A DNA stretch of 64,000 bases from an uncultured Chryseobacterium sp. (GCA_913774355.1 CAJYGB010000018.1:124001-188000); one strand, 5' to 3'; numbered from the stretch's first letter, positions 53,593 through 62,684 are shown. Program-made: numbers and translations. The notes: generated by a model not told the origin, from the sequence alone.

Positions 53593-56196
53593 TTAGAAAG
53601 GATATCCAAAGGCGATATTAAGCGTGGGCTTAAACGGCTGGAAATATTTAAATCGCCATCTTTCTCCATCCGGACGGTTTGGCTCGTACATTTTGTAAGC
53701 AAGATCCAGCCTTACTTTGATGTAAGCGATATTCAGCCTTAATCCGACACCGCTTCCGACTCCTACCTGTTTTAAAAATCTGTTAAATTTAAATTCGTCA
53801 CCATCACCGTAGCCATTGTTATAGTTTTTTAGGCTCCAGATGTTACCGATGTCTGTAAAAACAGCGCCTTCATAGGTATCATTAAAAGGAACTCTGAATT
53901 CAACATTCGTTGTTAGCTTTATATTATCCGTCATATAAGTACGAACCCTTGCATCAACCTGCGAATCTGCCGGTCCTAACCCTCCGAAAGGCACCCAGGC
54001 TCTGATATCATTTGGTCCTCCGTTAAAATAAGACCGGATGACCGGCATATTGGAAGAGTTTCCGTAGGGAATCCCTATACCGATAAACTGTCGTAATGCC
54101 AATGTATTGTCACCGAATTTAAAATATTTTCTGATATCAAAATCAAATTTTACAAACTGGGCGTAAGGGATATTGAAAATTGTTCGTTCAGGGCTGGTGG
54201 TAATTCCTCCCTCATTCCTTTTCTGGTTAAAAATGCTGAAAATATTTCCCGCCAGTTCCACTTTCCCGCTGAAATAAAAAGCATTCGGATAATCTTTTTT
54301 TCCGATTTCATTATAAATGAAATTATAAATCATGGAAGAAATCAGGACATCTTGCGTCTGCCGGTCTTTGTTGACGAGCGTTCCTACGAATGCCGTGTAC
54401 CGGTCCTGTCCCTGTTGATTCAGTCCCTGAATATAGCTTGTATCATTGATGATCTGCTGAGAAACCTGGTCGATGCTCAGTTGTCCGGAAGTAAATTTCT
54501 GGGCAATATCGGGATGAGATACAAAATAATCATTGAAAAATTCTTCCCGAATGGCATTGTCACTGGTGAAATAGCTGTAATAAGCGTCTTTATTCTTGGT
54601 TAAACTGAGCTGTGTATTAAAAAGGGTTAGCCTATGGGTTACTTTTTCATTTACCGTAGCGAGATAATTCAGTCCTGTATTGAAGTTCAGCCTTCCCAAG
54701 CCAATATTGTTCTGATCGGAAACGCCCAGTACAATAGATGAAGTCGGGCTGTACCGCTTTGGTATGAGCTTATAATAATTAAACGGCAACAGCAACCTTG
54801 GAAAACTTAGGGAAGCCTGAGCTGATACTTCATAAGCCAGAATTCTTCGGTTGATATCTTTAGGGTCTACAATACGTCCGAAAGTTCCGGAAACGCTTGT
54901 TGAAAGGTTTTCCGCACCGCCAAAGACGTTTCTGGTAATAAGATCTACAGAAGGGGAGATCCCGAAATTAAGCACTTCAGAATAATTTAAATCCAATCCC
55001 ACTTTCAGATCATATTTCGGTAACGGCTTTAAAATATAGGTTACGTCTACAATACTGTCATTCGGGCTGGTACCGCCACCCCTTCTCAGTGAATCTCTGG
55101 CCTTCAGGATGCTGAAATTGTTCATTGCCAGAAGGTTTCTTTTGGTAAGATCAAGCTTTTTCTGATCATACACCTGCTTGTTTGCTACGATGATGGCTCT
55201 CCATATCGCACGGGAATCATAGGTGTTTTCCGTTTTATGAAAACTGATTCCCCTTAAACTGTCTTTCTTTGTACGGGAAGGAAAATCCTTTACATCGTCC
55301 ACGATAGCAACATCAATATTTCCGATGGTGGATTTTTTATAAGGGCTGTCCAGAGAGTCTTTATGAACTTCCATCACAAGAGGAACCTGCTTGGTACTTT
55401 GTAAAGAATCAGCCACAAAGCCCACTTCATCGCCAAGCGCATTAAATCGGTAGTAGCCGTATTCCCTCATCAAGTCATTAATTCGGTTTACCTCTTTTTC
55501 AAGTATGGTCTGGTCTAAAATCTGTCCTTTTCTGATAAGGCTTTCCCTTATATGTTGCTGATAGATATTTTTTACCTCCTGATCAGTGATGTTATAATAG
55601 TAGTTTTTAATATAAGTAGGATCTTTATGCGTAATAAAATACGTAACGGCCGCTTTTTTAGCTGCGGAATCAAGAGCCTGTTTATATTTAACTTCAGCAT
55701 CCCAGTATCCTCTGTACGTCAGTCTTTTCTGTACTGACTCCGCACTCTTTTCAGTTCTGGTCTGATCGAGAATAACCGGTGCAGAACCCCACTTATGGTA
55801 GAGCCTGTCCAGGAAAAGACTTTTCCCGATATCATTATTCATATTGTATTTAATGAAAAGAGAATCCCGAAGCTTCTGATTTCTCATTTCATCAGGATAG
55901 GTCATGTATTCATTAAGGAGCGTATCATATTTTGGACTGGCAGCATTATAAAGCCATAAACTAAGGGGCATGAAAAGAAACTGCCTTTTATTGGGTTTTT
56001 GCTGAACATAACTTTTCAGTTCGCTGTCGAAAGGTTCTTTTTTGTCTTCAAACTCAAAATTGTTTTTTACCAGCAGGTATTCGCCGTCCGGAACTTTTTT
56101 AGTAGTGCTACAGGCGTACAAGAGACCAACAAATGTTGCAAATGAGATAATTTTATAATACTTTTGAGGAGAATTCTTATAATGCTTACAGCTCAT
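53593..56196 (-). CDS. tamL: TamL-type lipidated BamA/TamA-family outer-membrane protein
   Basis: 867 residues. A lipoprotein signal ends at Cys29 (LLYACS), which distinguishes TamL of Bacteroidota from classical TamA. POTRA-like modules span about 35-420, and the Omp85 barrel follows to the end, with the lid-lock type segment GGPNDIRAWVPFGGLGP and the aromatic end NIAFGYPF. It inserts or secretes outer-membrane proteins; the usual partner TamB is not in the window. The ATG at 56196 lies inside the 5' end of the divergent methyltransferase gene, a 15-base overlap. Confidence 0.88.
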   Translation of the reverse strand: MSCKHYKNSPQKYYKIISFATFVGLLYACSTTKKVPDGEYLLVKNNFEFEDKKEPFDSELKSYVQQKPNKRQFLFMPLSLWLYNAASPKYDTLLNEYMTYPDEMRNQKLRDSLFIKYNMNNDIGKSLFLDRLYHKWGSAPVILDQTRTEKSAESVQKRLTYRGYWDAEVKYKQALDSAAKKAAVTYFITHKDPTYIKNYYYNITDQEVKNIYQQHIRESLIRKGQILDQTILEKEVNRINDLMREYGYYRFNALGDEVGFVADSLQSTKQVPLVMEVHKDSLDSPYKKSTIGNIDVAIVDDVKDFPSRTKKDSLRGISFHKTENTYDSRAIWRAIIVANKQVYDQKKLDLTKRNLLAMNNFSILKARDSLRRGGGTSPNDSIVDVTYILKPLPKYDLKVGLDLNYSEVLNFGISPSVDLITRNVFGGAENLSTSVSGTFGRIVDPKDINRRILAYEVSAQASLSFPRLLLPFNYYKLIPKRYSPTSSIVLGVSDQNNIGLGRLNFNTGLNYLATVNEKVTHRLTLFNTQLSLTKNKDAYYSYFTSDNAIREEFFNDYFVSHPDIAQKFTSGQLSIDQVSQQIINDTSYIQGLNQQGQDRYTAFVGTLVNKDRQTQDVLISSMIYNFIYNEIGKKDYPNAFYFSGKVELAGNIFSIFNQKRNEGGITTSPERTIFNIPYAQFVKFDFDIRKYFKFGDNTLALRQFIGIGIPYGNSSNMPVIRSYFNGGPNDIRAWVPFGGLGPADSQVDARVRTYMTDNIKLTTNVEFRVPFNDTYEGAVFTDIGNIWSLKNYNNGYGDGDEFKFNRFLKQVGVGSGVGLRLNIAYIKVRLDLAYKMYEPNRPDGERWRFKYFQPFKPTLNIAFGYPF
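56136..56166 (+). promoter_or_regulatory. Promoter of the TrmH-family gene inside tamL
   Basis: TTG at 56136 (-33) and TACTTTTG at 56159-56166 (-7, exact TAnnTTTG) are 20 bases apart, inside the tamL coding region. The start site would be near 56173, about ten bases before the ATG. Confidence 0.6.
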
Positions 56197-56913
56197 ACAA
56201 TAAAAGTTTTACAGTCTTTGGATAAAAAGAAGTTCAGGCAAAAATACAATTTGTTTTTGGTTGAAGGTAATAAAATCATTTGTGAACTTTTTAATTCTAA
56301 AGTTAAAATTAAAGAAATATTTTCTACCGATCCGCAAAAACTGGACCGTCCGGATCTGCATGTCACTCATATATCTGAAAATGAGCTGAAAAAAATAAGT
56401 ATGCTGCAGCATCCGAAAGATTCTGTAGCCGTATGCTATATTGAACCGCAGGAAGACTGGAAAGACAGGGAGATCCAGCTGGTATTGGACGGTATACAGG
56501 ATCCGGGAAATCTGGGAACCATTATACGTCTGGCCGACTGGTTCGGGATTGAGCAGATTATCTGCAGCGAAGATACGGTAGATGTATATAACCCAAAGGT
56601 GATTATGGCCACAATGGGTTCTTTTACCAGGGTAAATGTGGTGTATACGGATCTTACCGAATATTTATCCGGAACGGAGAATATTAATATCGGAACCGAT
56701 ATGGAAGGTGAAAATATTTACAGTTTCAAAAAACCGGAGAAGTTAAATCTCATTTTAGGAAATGAAGGAAACGGCATGCGTCCGGAAACGGAAAAACTAA
56801 TTCATAAAAGTGTTATGATTCCGAGATTCGGAAAGTCACAGTCCACAGAAAGCCTTAATGTCTCAATGGCAGCAGGAATTATTTTAGGGCAACTCTTTAG
56901 TGAAAGAAAATAG
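56182..56913 (+). CDS. TrmH/SpoU-family RNA 2'-O-methyltransferase
   Basis: 243 residues from the ATG at 56182. An N-terminal substrate-binding part (about 1-85) is followed by the SPOUT knot with motif 1 DPGNLGTIIRLADWFG, motif 2 LILGNEGNGM and motif 3 SESLNVSMAAGIILGQ. It transfers methyl from S-adenosylmethionine to a ribose 2'-OH in tRNA or rRNA; the target nucleotide is not readable. Its 5' end overlaps tamL head to head. The pair occurs in this order in other flavobacteria (from memory, not checked). Confidence 0.92.
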   Translation: MLTAHTIKVLQSLDKKKFRQKYNLFLVEGNKIICELFNSKVKIKEIFSTDPQKLDRPDLHVTHISENELKKISMLQHPKDSVAVCYIEPQEDWKDREIQLVLDGIQDPGNLGTIIRLADWFGIEQIICSEDTVDVYNPKVIMATMGSFTRVNVVYTDLTEYLSGTENINIGTDMEGENIYSFKKPEKLNLILGNEGNGMRPETEKLIHKSVMIPRFGKSQSTESLNVSMAAGIILGQLFSERK

Positions 56914-56925
56914 AGAAGCAGAGCT

Positions 56926-56993
56926 CGAGTGTGGGAGCTTTATCGAAACCTTAGTCCTAAATATTTAGTAATAAGTACTCCCACTCTCAAACT
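56926..56993. repeat. Long imperfect inverted repeat between convergent genes
   Basis: GAGCTCGAGTGTGGGAGC on the left and ACTCCCACTCTCAAACTC on the right form an imperfect stem around an AT-rich loop of about 30 bases. It could be a bidirectional terminator or a dispersed genomic repeat. The right arm touches the stop of the gene at 56993. Confidence 0.5.
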
Positions 56994-57490
56994 CATATAA
57001 GCTGTTCCATACTGGATACGCTTTTGTTTTTCTGGTAGGTTTCCAGTTTTTTTCTCACAAACCGCAAAGCGGCAGGAGCAAGGTAAATCATAGCTGCACC
57101 AATCAGTTTTTTCTTCCAGTTAGAACTTTTAAAATTTTTGCGGGCATAATTCCCGACAATGGTCGTTACTGCGAGATTTATCATAATATCCATCGCATCA
57201 CCTTTAAATGCAGAACCGGCAATTCCGAGAGCTGCATTTTTGCTGATGAAGGCATCCTTTATTTCACTGGTAATCTGTTTGGCAATTACATCTTTACGAA
57301 GCACGACTTTCTCATCCCCATCCTCATCTACTTTCTCCTGCAAGTACTGGTCGGTTAAACCATTCGTAAACGCGCTCAGACTTTCTTTAGTATTTTTAAA
57401 GGTAAGAAGATCTTCAATACCTTCAATTTCCAGCTTCAGTAATTTTTTCTTTCTTCTGAGTTCTTCAATATTTTCATAATTTCTGCCCAT
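56993..57490 (-). CDS. Protein of unknown function, holin-like gene partner
   Basis: 165 residues. An N-terminal coiled coil (about 5-35, EELRRKKKLLKLEIEGIEDLL) precedes two hydrophobic patches (about 88-115 and 128-145) and a basic tail. The hydrophobic parts, AALGIAGSAFKG and LIGAAMIYLAPAALRFV, suggest membrane association. It follows the holin-like gene by three bases and the YtxH gene, a set often found together in flavobacteria as an envelope-stress group (from memory). No family was recognised. Confidence 0.65.
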   Translation of the reverse strand: MGRNYENIEELRRKKKLLKLEIEGIEDLLTFKNTKESLSAFTNGLTDQYLQEKVDEDGDEKVVLRKDVIAKQITSEIKDAFISKNAALGIAGSAFKGDAMDIMINLAVTTIVGNYARKNFKSSNWKKKLIGAAMIYLAPAALRFVRKKLETYQKNKSVSSMEQLI

Positions 57491-57493
57491 AGC

Positions 57494-57802
57494 TTAATGA
57501 TTTAAAAATTTAATGACCTGATCTGCCACAGAATTTACGATTTTCTTTTTAAATAGCATAATAAGTATCATGGCCAGAAGATAAAACCCTGCTACTATCA
57601 GAAATCCGTATGACTGATTCCCCAATGCCTCACCGATGAGAAAAGCAATCCCAAAATTGAACAGAATAATGAAAAAACCAAAAGCAACAAGCATAATCAC
57701 AAAATAGGTAATGACTCCTGCAGAAAGAGAAGATTTTTCTGTTGCCTCTATCTTCAGAAGATCAATCCTTTTAGACGCATATTCTTTAATAGTTTCTATC
57801 AT
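57494..57802 (-). CDS. Phage-holin-superfamily (DUF1469-like) membrane protein
   Basis: 102 residues with two long membrane helices (about 27-52 and 62-86), an amphipathic N-terminal lead with ASKRIDLLKIEATEK, and a charged tail. This is the Phage_holin_3_6 layout. In bacterial chromosomes such proteins are housekeeping membrane proteins rather than lysis holins. It is three bases before the coiled-coil gene. Confidence 0.8.
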   Translation of the reverse strand: MIETIKEYASKRIDLLKIEATEKSSLSAGVITYFVIMLVAFGFFIILFNFGIAFLIGEALGNQSYGFLIVAGFYLLAMILIMLFKKKIVNSVADQVIKFLNH

Positions 57803-57822
57803 TGTTTTTTATTTGAAGTTAT

Positions 57823-57856
57823 AAAAAAAGGAACTTTCATTTATAAAGTTCCTTTT
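57823..57856 (-). terminator. Hairpin between YtxH and holin-like genes
   Basis: AAAGGAACTTT and AAAGTTCCTTT pair; on the minus strand a T run follows. It lies inside the presumed three-gene unit and may reduce expression of the later two. Confidence 0.7.
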
Positions 57857-57882
57857 CATAATTTATCTAAAAAATAAATCGT

Positions 57883-58230
57883 TTAATTTTTTAGATCATT
57901 GAGTTCCGACTCCACGTTTTTTACAACATCTGCCGTTTTGGAAACAATCTGATCTTTATATTTATCATATCCGTCTTTTACGGTATGTGCTACGCTATTG
58001 GCTGTTTCTTTAAAAGTAGACGAAATATTACCATACTGGTCTTTTACCTTTTCAGACACTTCGTCATATTTATTTTTAGCCTGATCTTTTATATCGTTCG
58101 CTTTCGTTTTAATTTTTTTTCTTGTTTCTTTTCCTTCCTCAGGAGCATAAAGCATACCTAAGATAACACCTGCTGCAGCACCTGCAAGAAGTCCTGCCAA
58201 AATACCCGCTGTATTGTTCTTTTTAGACAT
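57883..58230 (-). CDS. YtxH-family envelope stress protein
   Basis: 115 residues. A glycine-rich membrane helix (about 9-28, AGILAGLLAGAAAGVILGML) and the YAPEEGKETRKKI motif identify YtxH. The rest is a long amphipathic, Lys-rich helix with 11-residue periodicity. YtxH proteins are stress-induced; the biochemical role is unclear. It is first of a three-gene group with the holin-like and coiled-coil genes. Confidence 0.87.
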   Translation of the reverse strand: MSKKNNTAGILAGLLAGAAAGVILGMLYAPEEGKETRKKIKTKANDIKDQAKNKYDEVSEKVKDQYGNISSTFKETANSVAHTVKDGYDKYKDQIVSKTADVVKNVESELNDLKN

Positions 58231-58326
58231 TTTCGTTTTTTTTAATAGTTAATAAATATTAGCTTTTTACTTGTGTTAAATTGTACAATTTACATACCAA
58301 AGGGGAAAACGAGCTATTAAAAAATG

Positions 58327-59001
58327 TTAAATCTTTTCGATGTGAGATAAAATTGCATCAATTGTTTCCTGCTTATTCAGGAAGGTATTGTCTATGACAA
58401 TAGCATCTTCGGCCTGCTTCAGCGGAGCGATCTCACGTTCACTGTCTATTCGGTCACGTTCAATCAGGTTTTCCTTTACCTGTTGTTCATCAGCTTCAAT
58501 GCCCAGAGAAATTAGTTCCTGATATCTTCTTCTGGTTCGTTCATCAATGCTAGCAGTAAGGAAGAACTTGTAATCTGCATCCGGCAGTACTACTGTTCCT
58601 ATGTCGCGTCCGTCCATAATGATGCCTCCCTTTTCCGCCTGGGAACGCTGGGATTGAAGAAGGAAATCCCGGACTTCCTTTTGTTTTGCCACAAAGCTTA
58701 CATTGTCGGAAACCTCATTGGTTCGGATGGCTTTTGATATATCAATATGGTTAAGGAAAAGAATAAGTTCGCCTTCGAAATTTTTGAATTCAAGCTCGAT
58801 TTCGCTGAAGGATGAAAACAGCCTCTTGAGATCAATGGATCCGTTTTCTCCGATGCAGTTCTGAAGGGCAAACCAGGTTACACCCCGGTACAGGGCTCCG
58901 GTATCCATATGAATGATCCCCAGTTTTTGGGCAATGATTTTTGAGATGGAACTTTTTCCGGTAGACGAGTACCCGTCGATTGCAATTACAGGTTTTTTCA
59001 T
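58327..59001 (-). CDS. cmk: Cytidylate kinase
   Basis: 224 residues. The P-loop is GYSSTGKSSISKI, the substrate motif MDTGALYRGVTW and the LID/RDIGT segment IMDGRDIGTVVLPDADYKF; all are hallmarks of Cmk. The enzyme phosphorylates CMP and dCMP with ATP for nucleic-acid and phospholipid precursors. It is 94 bases downstream of porQ, in the same direction. Confidence 0.96.
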   Translation of the reverse strand: MKKPVIAIDGYSSTGKSSISKIIAQKLGIIHMDTGALYRGVTWFALQNCIGENGSIDLKRLFSSFSEIELEFKNFEGELILFLNHIDISKAIRTNEVSDNVSFVAKQKEVRDFLLQSQRSQAEKGGIIMDGRDIGTVVLPDADYKFFLTASIDERTRRRYQELISLGIEADEQQVKENLIERDRIDSEREIAPLKQAEDAIVIDNTFLNKQETIDAILSHIEKI

Positions 59002-59095
59002 ACCGCAAATTTCCAGATTTTTTCTTAAAAATCAAGAAACCTCAAGAGAATTTCTTAAGGTTTCTTTTTATTTTTATGCTTTGCTTTTATCTTAT

Positions 59096-60088
59096 CTAAT
59101 ATCCTGCATGGCTGGTAAGATCTACTGAAATGCCTATCTGGTTGACATTCGAGGCATTATGGTATCTTATATGAGCATAATCGATCCTGAACCGGGAAAG
59201 CTTCACCCCAAAGCCTGCTGAAATCCCTGAGAAATTTCTTTGGTCTGCCACAGCAAGTTCGTTTCCTCTTTTTACATTGTATCCTAACCTAATGTTGAAG
59301 CTTTTCTCCGGAAACAGTTCGGCTCCCAGGGAAAAATGGTCTGCAATTTTTCTTCCGACATTCACTTCCTGTCCGTTTACATTATACTGTGAAGAAATAT
59401 CGAACTGCTGTACATCGTGTGCGGTAATAGTAACCGCTAAAGGAATCGCTTTTAAGGTCCTGGTGTATCCGATATCCACTCTGAACGGAAGATTTTCCCG
59501 CGTCCCGTTGAATGATTTGAACTGATACCCGAAATTTCTGAAAACCACTGAAGCCGTTTCCTTGTTCTTTTTATTGTGATAGGTAATCCCCGCATTTCCG
59601 GAAATTGCGGAAGAAGAATAATTATCGATTTTTGAAGTGATGAAATTCAGTCCGCCCCCAATGGTCCAGTCTTCCTCAAACTGATAGGCGTACCCGGCTC
59701 CGACAGCAACATCGGAAGCCGTAAAGGTCCCGTTTTCAAAACCGCTGTCGTCGGTTCTCGGGATACTTCCGTAGCTCATGTACCGGGCATTGATGGTTGC
59801 CATATGGCCGTTATCAAAATCTTTGGCGTAAGCAATAGTTCCATACTTGGAATCCGCAAGATAAGCCGTGGCATTTACGGAGAGCTGATTATCCGAGTCT
59901 TTATTGAGTAGAGAAGGGTTTGCAATAGCAAAGGAAACATCTTGATCTCTTACGGAAATTGCGTCACCACCCAGTGCAGCCTGCCTTGCAGAAACCGGAA
60001 GGTTTAAGAACGGAAAAACGTTTGTTCCCGTTTGTGCATAAGAAACAATTCCTGAGAGAAATAATGAAAGAATGACAATTTTCTTCAA
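59096..60088 (-). CDS. porQ: Type IX secretion system protein PorQ
   Basis: 330 residues, signal peptide ending near SYAQ. The start is TTG at 60088, because an in-frame stop lies three codons upstream and no ATG precedes the signal. The PorV-like barrel opens with LNLPVSARQAALGGDAIS and continues with FANPSLL-type sequence and many short strands. PorQ belongs to the outer-membrane attachment complex of the type IX system, which fixes cargo proteins to the surface. The order porQ then cmk is conserved in flavobacteria (from memory). Its promoter is at 60107-60136. Confidence 0.88.
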   Translation of the reverse strand: MKKIVILSLFLSGIVSYAQTGTNVFPFLNLPVSARQAALGGDAISVRDQDVSFAIANPSLLNKDSDNQLSVNATAYLADSKYGTIAYAKDFDNGHMATINARYMSYGSIPRTDDSGFENGTFTASDVAVGAGYAYQFEEDWTIGGGLNFITSKIDNYSSSAISGNAGITYHNKKNKETASVVFRNFGYQFKSFNGTRENLPFRVDIGYTRTLKAIPLAVTITAHDVQQFDISSQYNVNGQEVNVGRKIADHFSLGAELFPEKSFNIRLGYNVKRGNELAVADQRNFSGISAGFGVKLSRFRIDYAHIRYHNASNVNQIGISVDLTSHAGY

Positions 60089-60106
60089 TTCAGTTTATTA
60101 GTAATG

Positions 60107-60136
60107 CAAAAATAATCCTTTTTCGTACTTTTCAAA
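60107..60136 (-). promoter_or_regulatory. porQ promoter
   Basis: On the minus strand TTTG (60133-60136) and TATTTTTG (60107-60114) are 18 bases apart, matching both Bacteroidota boxes. The -7 box is 18 bases upstream of the TTG start. Confidence 0.6.
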
Positions 60137-60242
60137 ATATTTCTCACATTATTTATGCGTAAATATATATTTTTCGCAAAAGCAGTGGCTTATTTAAATA
60201 GAGCGACTTTTCAGATAGAGGATTTATCAGCGGTCTGATTAA

Positions 60243-60373
60243 TTAGCCCCGATTGCAGCGGCATCCTTTTTTGTGCTGGCAAAAGCATTGGCAAAAAAGA
60301 TACAGCGGAAAGCGGGAAAAAGCTCCTGAGAAAAATGCTGCCGTTTCCACGAAAAGTTCCGGGAAACGGCTTT
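60243..60373 (+). ncRNA. Structured RNA candidate upstream of pyrH
   Basis: A long self-complementary region without a gene. AGC pairs with GCT, CCCG with CGGG, and CTTTTTT with AAAAAAG, closing over GTGCTGGCAAAAGCATTGGC; the two internal-loop strands share AGCGG. A second hairpin, GCCGTTTCC with GGAAACGGC (60340-60370), ends in TTT. I recall similar elements between genes in other Chryseobacterium and Flavobacterium genomes, possibly the Flavo-1 motif, but this was not checked. Strand is set by the terminal hairpin. Confidence 0.5.
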
Positions 60374-60427
60374 GGGTCGAAGATTTAAAAATTTAATGCA
60401 GAATTAAAAATCAACCTTATTAATGAT

Positions 60428-60435
60428 TATATTTG
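60428..60435 (+). promoter_or_regulatory. pyrH promoter -7 box
   Basis: TATATTTG, exact TAnnTTTG, 54 bases before the ATG at 60490. A clear -33 TTTG was not seen. Confidence 0.5.
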
Positions 60436-60489
60436 CAGTGTCAAATTTCAGACAATCAACCTAACGGAAAAAAGTTATTTATACAAGAA

Positions 60490-61197
60490 ATGAAATATAA
60501 AAGAATCCTTCTAAAACTGAGCGGTGAAGCCTTAATGGGGAACAGACAGTACGGTATCGACAACGAAAGGCTACAGGAATATGCAGCGGAAATAAAAAAA
60601 GTAGTGGAGAAAGGCTGTGAAGTTGCCATCGTCATCGGAGGAGGGAATATTTTCCGTGGGGTGGCCGGAGCTGCCAAAGGAATGGACCGGGTGCAGGGCG
60701 ACTATATGGGAATGCTGGCTACGGTTATTAACGGGATGGCCTTACAGGGTGCCCTGGAAGATGCAGGAATCAAAACCAGGCTTCAATCTGCTATCGAAAT
60801 GGATAAAGTAGCCGAGCCTTTCATCAAAAGAAGAGCGGTGAGACATCTTGAGAAGGGCAGAGTGGTGATCTTCGGAGCCGGAACCGGAAACCCGTATTTT
60901 ACTACCGATACTGCAGCAACACTAAGGGCTATTGAAATTGATGCGGACGTTATTTTGAAAGGGACAAGGGTAGACGGAATCTACGACAGCGATCCTGAAA
61001 AAAATGCTGATGCGGTAAAATATAATTCACTATCTTTCGACGAAGTTTATGCCAAGAACCTGAAAGTAATGGATATGACGGCATTCACTTTAAGCCACGA
61101 AAACAAGCTGCCGATCATCGTATTTGATATGAATAAAGACGGCAACCTGGAAAAAATCGTGGATGGTGAGAATGTTGGTACTTTAGTTGATCTGTAA
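60490..61197 (+). CDS. pyrH: UMP kinase
   Basis: 235 residues from the ATG at 60490; an ATG-less extension upstream is not needed. The amino-acid-kinase fold shows [18 protein letters not shown], the [15 protein letters not shown] nucleotide segment and [14 protein letters not shown]. The enzyme makes UDP from UMP in the cytoplasm. It lies about 100 bases ahead of frr, the classic bacterial neighbour pair. Confidence 0.97.
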   Translation: MKYKRILLKLSGEALMGNRQYGIDNERLQEYAAEIKKVVEKGCEVAIVIGGGNIFRGVAGAAKGMDRVQGDYMGMLATVINGMALQGALEDAGIKTRLQSAIEMDKVAEPFIKRRAVRHLEKGRVVIFGAGTGNPYFTTDTAATLRAIEIDADVILKGTRVDGIYDSDPEKNADAVKYNSLSFDEVYAKNLKVMDMTAFTLSHENKLPIIVFDMNKDGNLEKIVDGENVGTLVDL

Positions 61198-61294
61198 TCG
61201 GTATTTCGGGGTAATATTTTAAAATCGTTCATTACCCGTTATTCATTACTAATCGATTATTAAAATGTGTAATTTATCAAATTTTTATTATATA

Positions 61295-61849
61295 ATGGAA
61301 GAAATAGATCTTATAGTAGAGTCTGTACAGCACGACATGGAAGCCGCTATTAAGCACCTGGATCATGCATTTCAGAGAATCAGAGCGGGACGTGCGTCCA
61401 CGGCGATGGTTCAGGATGTAATGGTAGAATATTACGGAGCATTGACTCCTATCAATCAGGTAGCGAATGTTTCTGTTCCGGATGCGATGACGATTTCTAT
61501 TCAACCCTGGGATTCCAAAGCGATCAATGATATTGAAAAGGCGATCATCAATTCAAATTTAGGTTTTGCGCCTTCCAATAACGGGATCAATATCATCCTT
61601 AATGTTCCGCCATTGACGGAAGAAAGAAGAAGGGAGCTGGCCAAGCAGGCTAAAGGCGAAGCTGAAGATACGAAAGTAGTGGTGAGGAATGCACGACAGA
61701 ACGGTCTGAAGGAGCTTAAAAAGCTGGACGGTGTTTCCGAAGATATCATTAAAGGTGTAGAAGCCGATATCCAGACACTTACTGATAAGTATGTAAAAGC
61801 TTGCGACGAGCACCTTAAAGTGAAAGAAGCTGAAATTATGAAAGTATAA
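61295..61849 (+). CDS. frr: Ribosome recycling factor
   Basis: 184 residues from the ATG at 61295. The helical body and hinge are clear: AFQRIRAGRASTAMVQDVMVEYYG, cut here as RIRAGRASTAMVQDV, then TPINQVANVSVPDAMTI and the final helix with PPLTEERRRELAKQAKGEAE. With EF-G it splits ribosomes after termination. The preceding frame from 61265 is unlike the family. A terminator follows 20 bases later. Confidence 0.97.
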   Translation: MEEIDLIVESVQHDMEAAIKHLDHAFQRIRAGRASTAMVQDVMVEYYGALTPINQVANVSVPDAMTISIQPWDSKAINDIEKAIINSNLGFAPSNNGINIILNVPPLTEERRRELAKQAKGEAEDTKVVVRNARQNGLKELKKLDGVSEDIIKGVEADIQTLTDKYVKACDEHLKVKEAEIMKV

Positions 61850-61868
61850 TTTTTAGTATCGAAAATAT

Positions 61869-61901
61869 AAAAAGCGGTTTCATTTTTTGAAGCCGCTTTT
61901 G
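61869..61901 (+). terminator. frr terminator
   Basis: AAAAGCGGTTTC and GAAGCCGCTTTT pair (one G-U) around ATTTTTT and are followed by T residues. Confidence 0.85.
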
Positions 61902-62007
61902 TTTTAAATGGTATAAAATAATGGAGATTAAACCATCTATTAAAGAGCCATTTAAAAAGTAAGAAGAAACTAGTGAAATGGGTGGGGCAAATTATTTGCT
62001 GTACAAT

Positions 62008-62640
62008 CTAGAGGCATAACGGTTTATTCTTCGTGTCTTTGTTGTTCAGTATTTTACGGTATACATCCATCAATTCTTTCACATCACAATTCCCCTTTTT
62101 ATTAGGAATCGTTTCTGGATTTATATTTTTATCGGTAGACCTTATCGTGAAGTGCTTTTCCAGACACTGGATGGGTTTTCCGTTTTTTAAATAAATTCTC
62201 TGCTGGCTGATGCTGTCTTTGGTGATGGGCTTTTCGGGAGTTCCGCCGTCGAACTGCCACACCGTTTCTTCTTTAAAAATGAAAAATACTTTGTCGCTTT
62301 TCACGTAATAATTGGTTACTGATGAAAAATGACTGTCAGCAAAAAAGTGCTTTACCATCCTCAGGTCCTTTTTTTCATAGTAAAAGTCTGCTTTACCTTC
62401 AATTTCATCACAGGTATAGCTGAAACTATTGGAATCCAATTTTTTGGATAACAGTTTTTCATTGAGTACTGCAAATTCTTTCCTGATTTCATCGATAGTT
62501 TGTGGAATTTTGTCTGGTGGAATACTGTCTTCTTTCAGTACAGCAGGATCTTTTGACTGGTTATGACCGACAATGTTTCCTTTCTGCTTATTACACGAAA
62601 AAAGAAGGGTAAGGCAAACGGCAGTGATGATGCTTTTCAT
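62008..62640 (-). CDS. Lipoprotein of unknown function
   Basis: 210 residues with a lipoprotein signal ending at Cys16 (LFSCN). The mature part has a short helix (about 48-75) and then about six beta strands with DKVFFIFKEETVWQFDGG and QRIYLKNGKPIQCLEKHF. Two more Cys near the end could form a disulfide. The fold looks like a small ligand- or peptide-binding beta domain. No family was recognised. It is on the same strand as, and about 100 bases downstream of, the gene at 62738. Confidence 0.6.
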   Translation of the reverse strand: MKSIITAVCLTLLFSCNKQKGNIVGHNQSKDPAVLKEDSIPPDKIPQTIDEIRKEFAVLNEKLLSKKLDSNSFSYTCDEIEGKADFYYEKKDLRMVKHFFADSHFSSVTNYYVKSDKVFFIFKEETVWQFDGGTPEKPITKDSISQQRIYLKNGKPIQCLEKHFTIRSTDKNINPETIPNKKGNCDVKELMDVYRKILNNKDTKNKPLCL

Positions 62641-62684
62641 ATGATTAATTTGGCTGGTTCAATAATACAAAAAATCAGACCAAA

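Noticed and set aside
57494..57802. Prophage remnant suggested by the holin-like gene
   Set aside because: No other phage gene is near; the gene sits in a chromosomal YtxH group and such holin-superfamily proteins are common housekeeping proteins.
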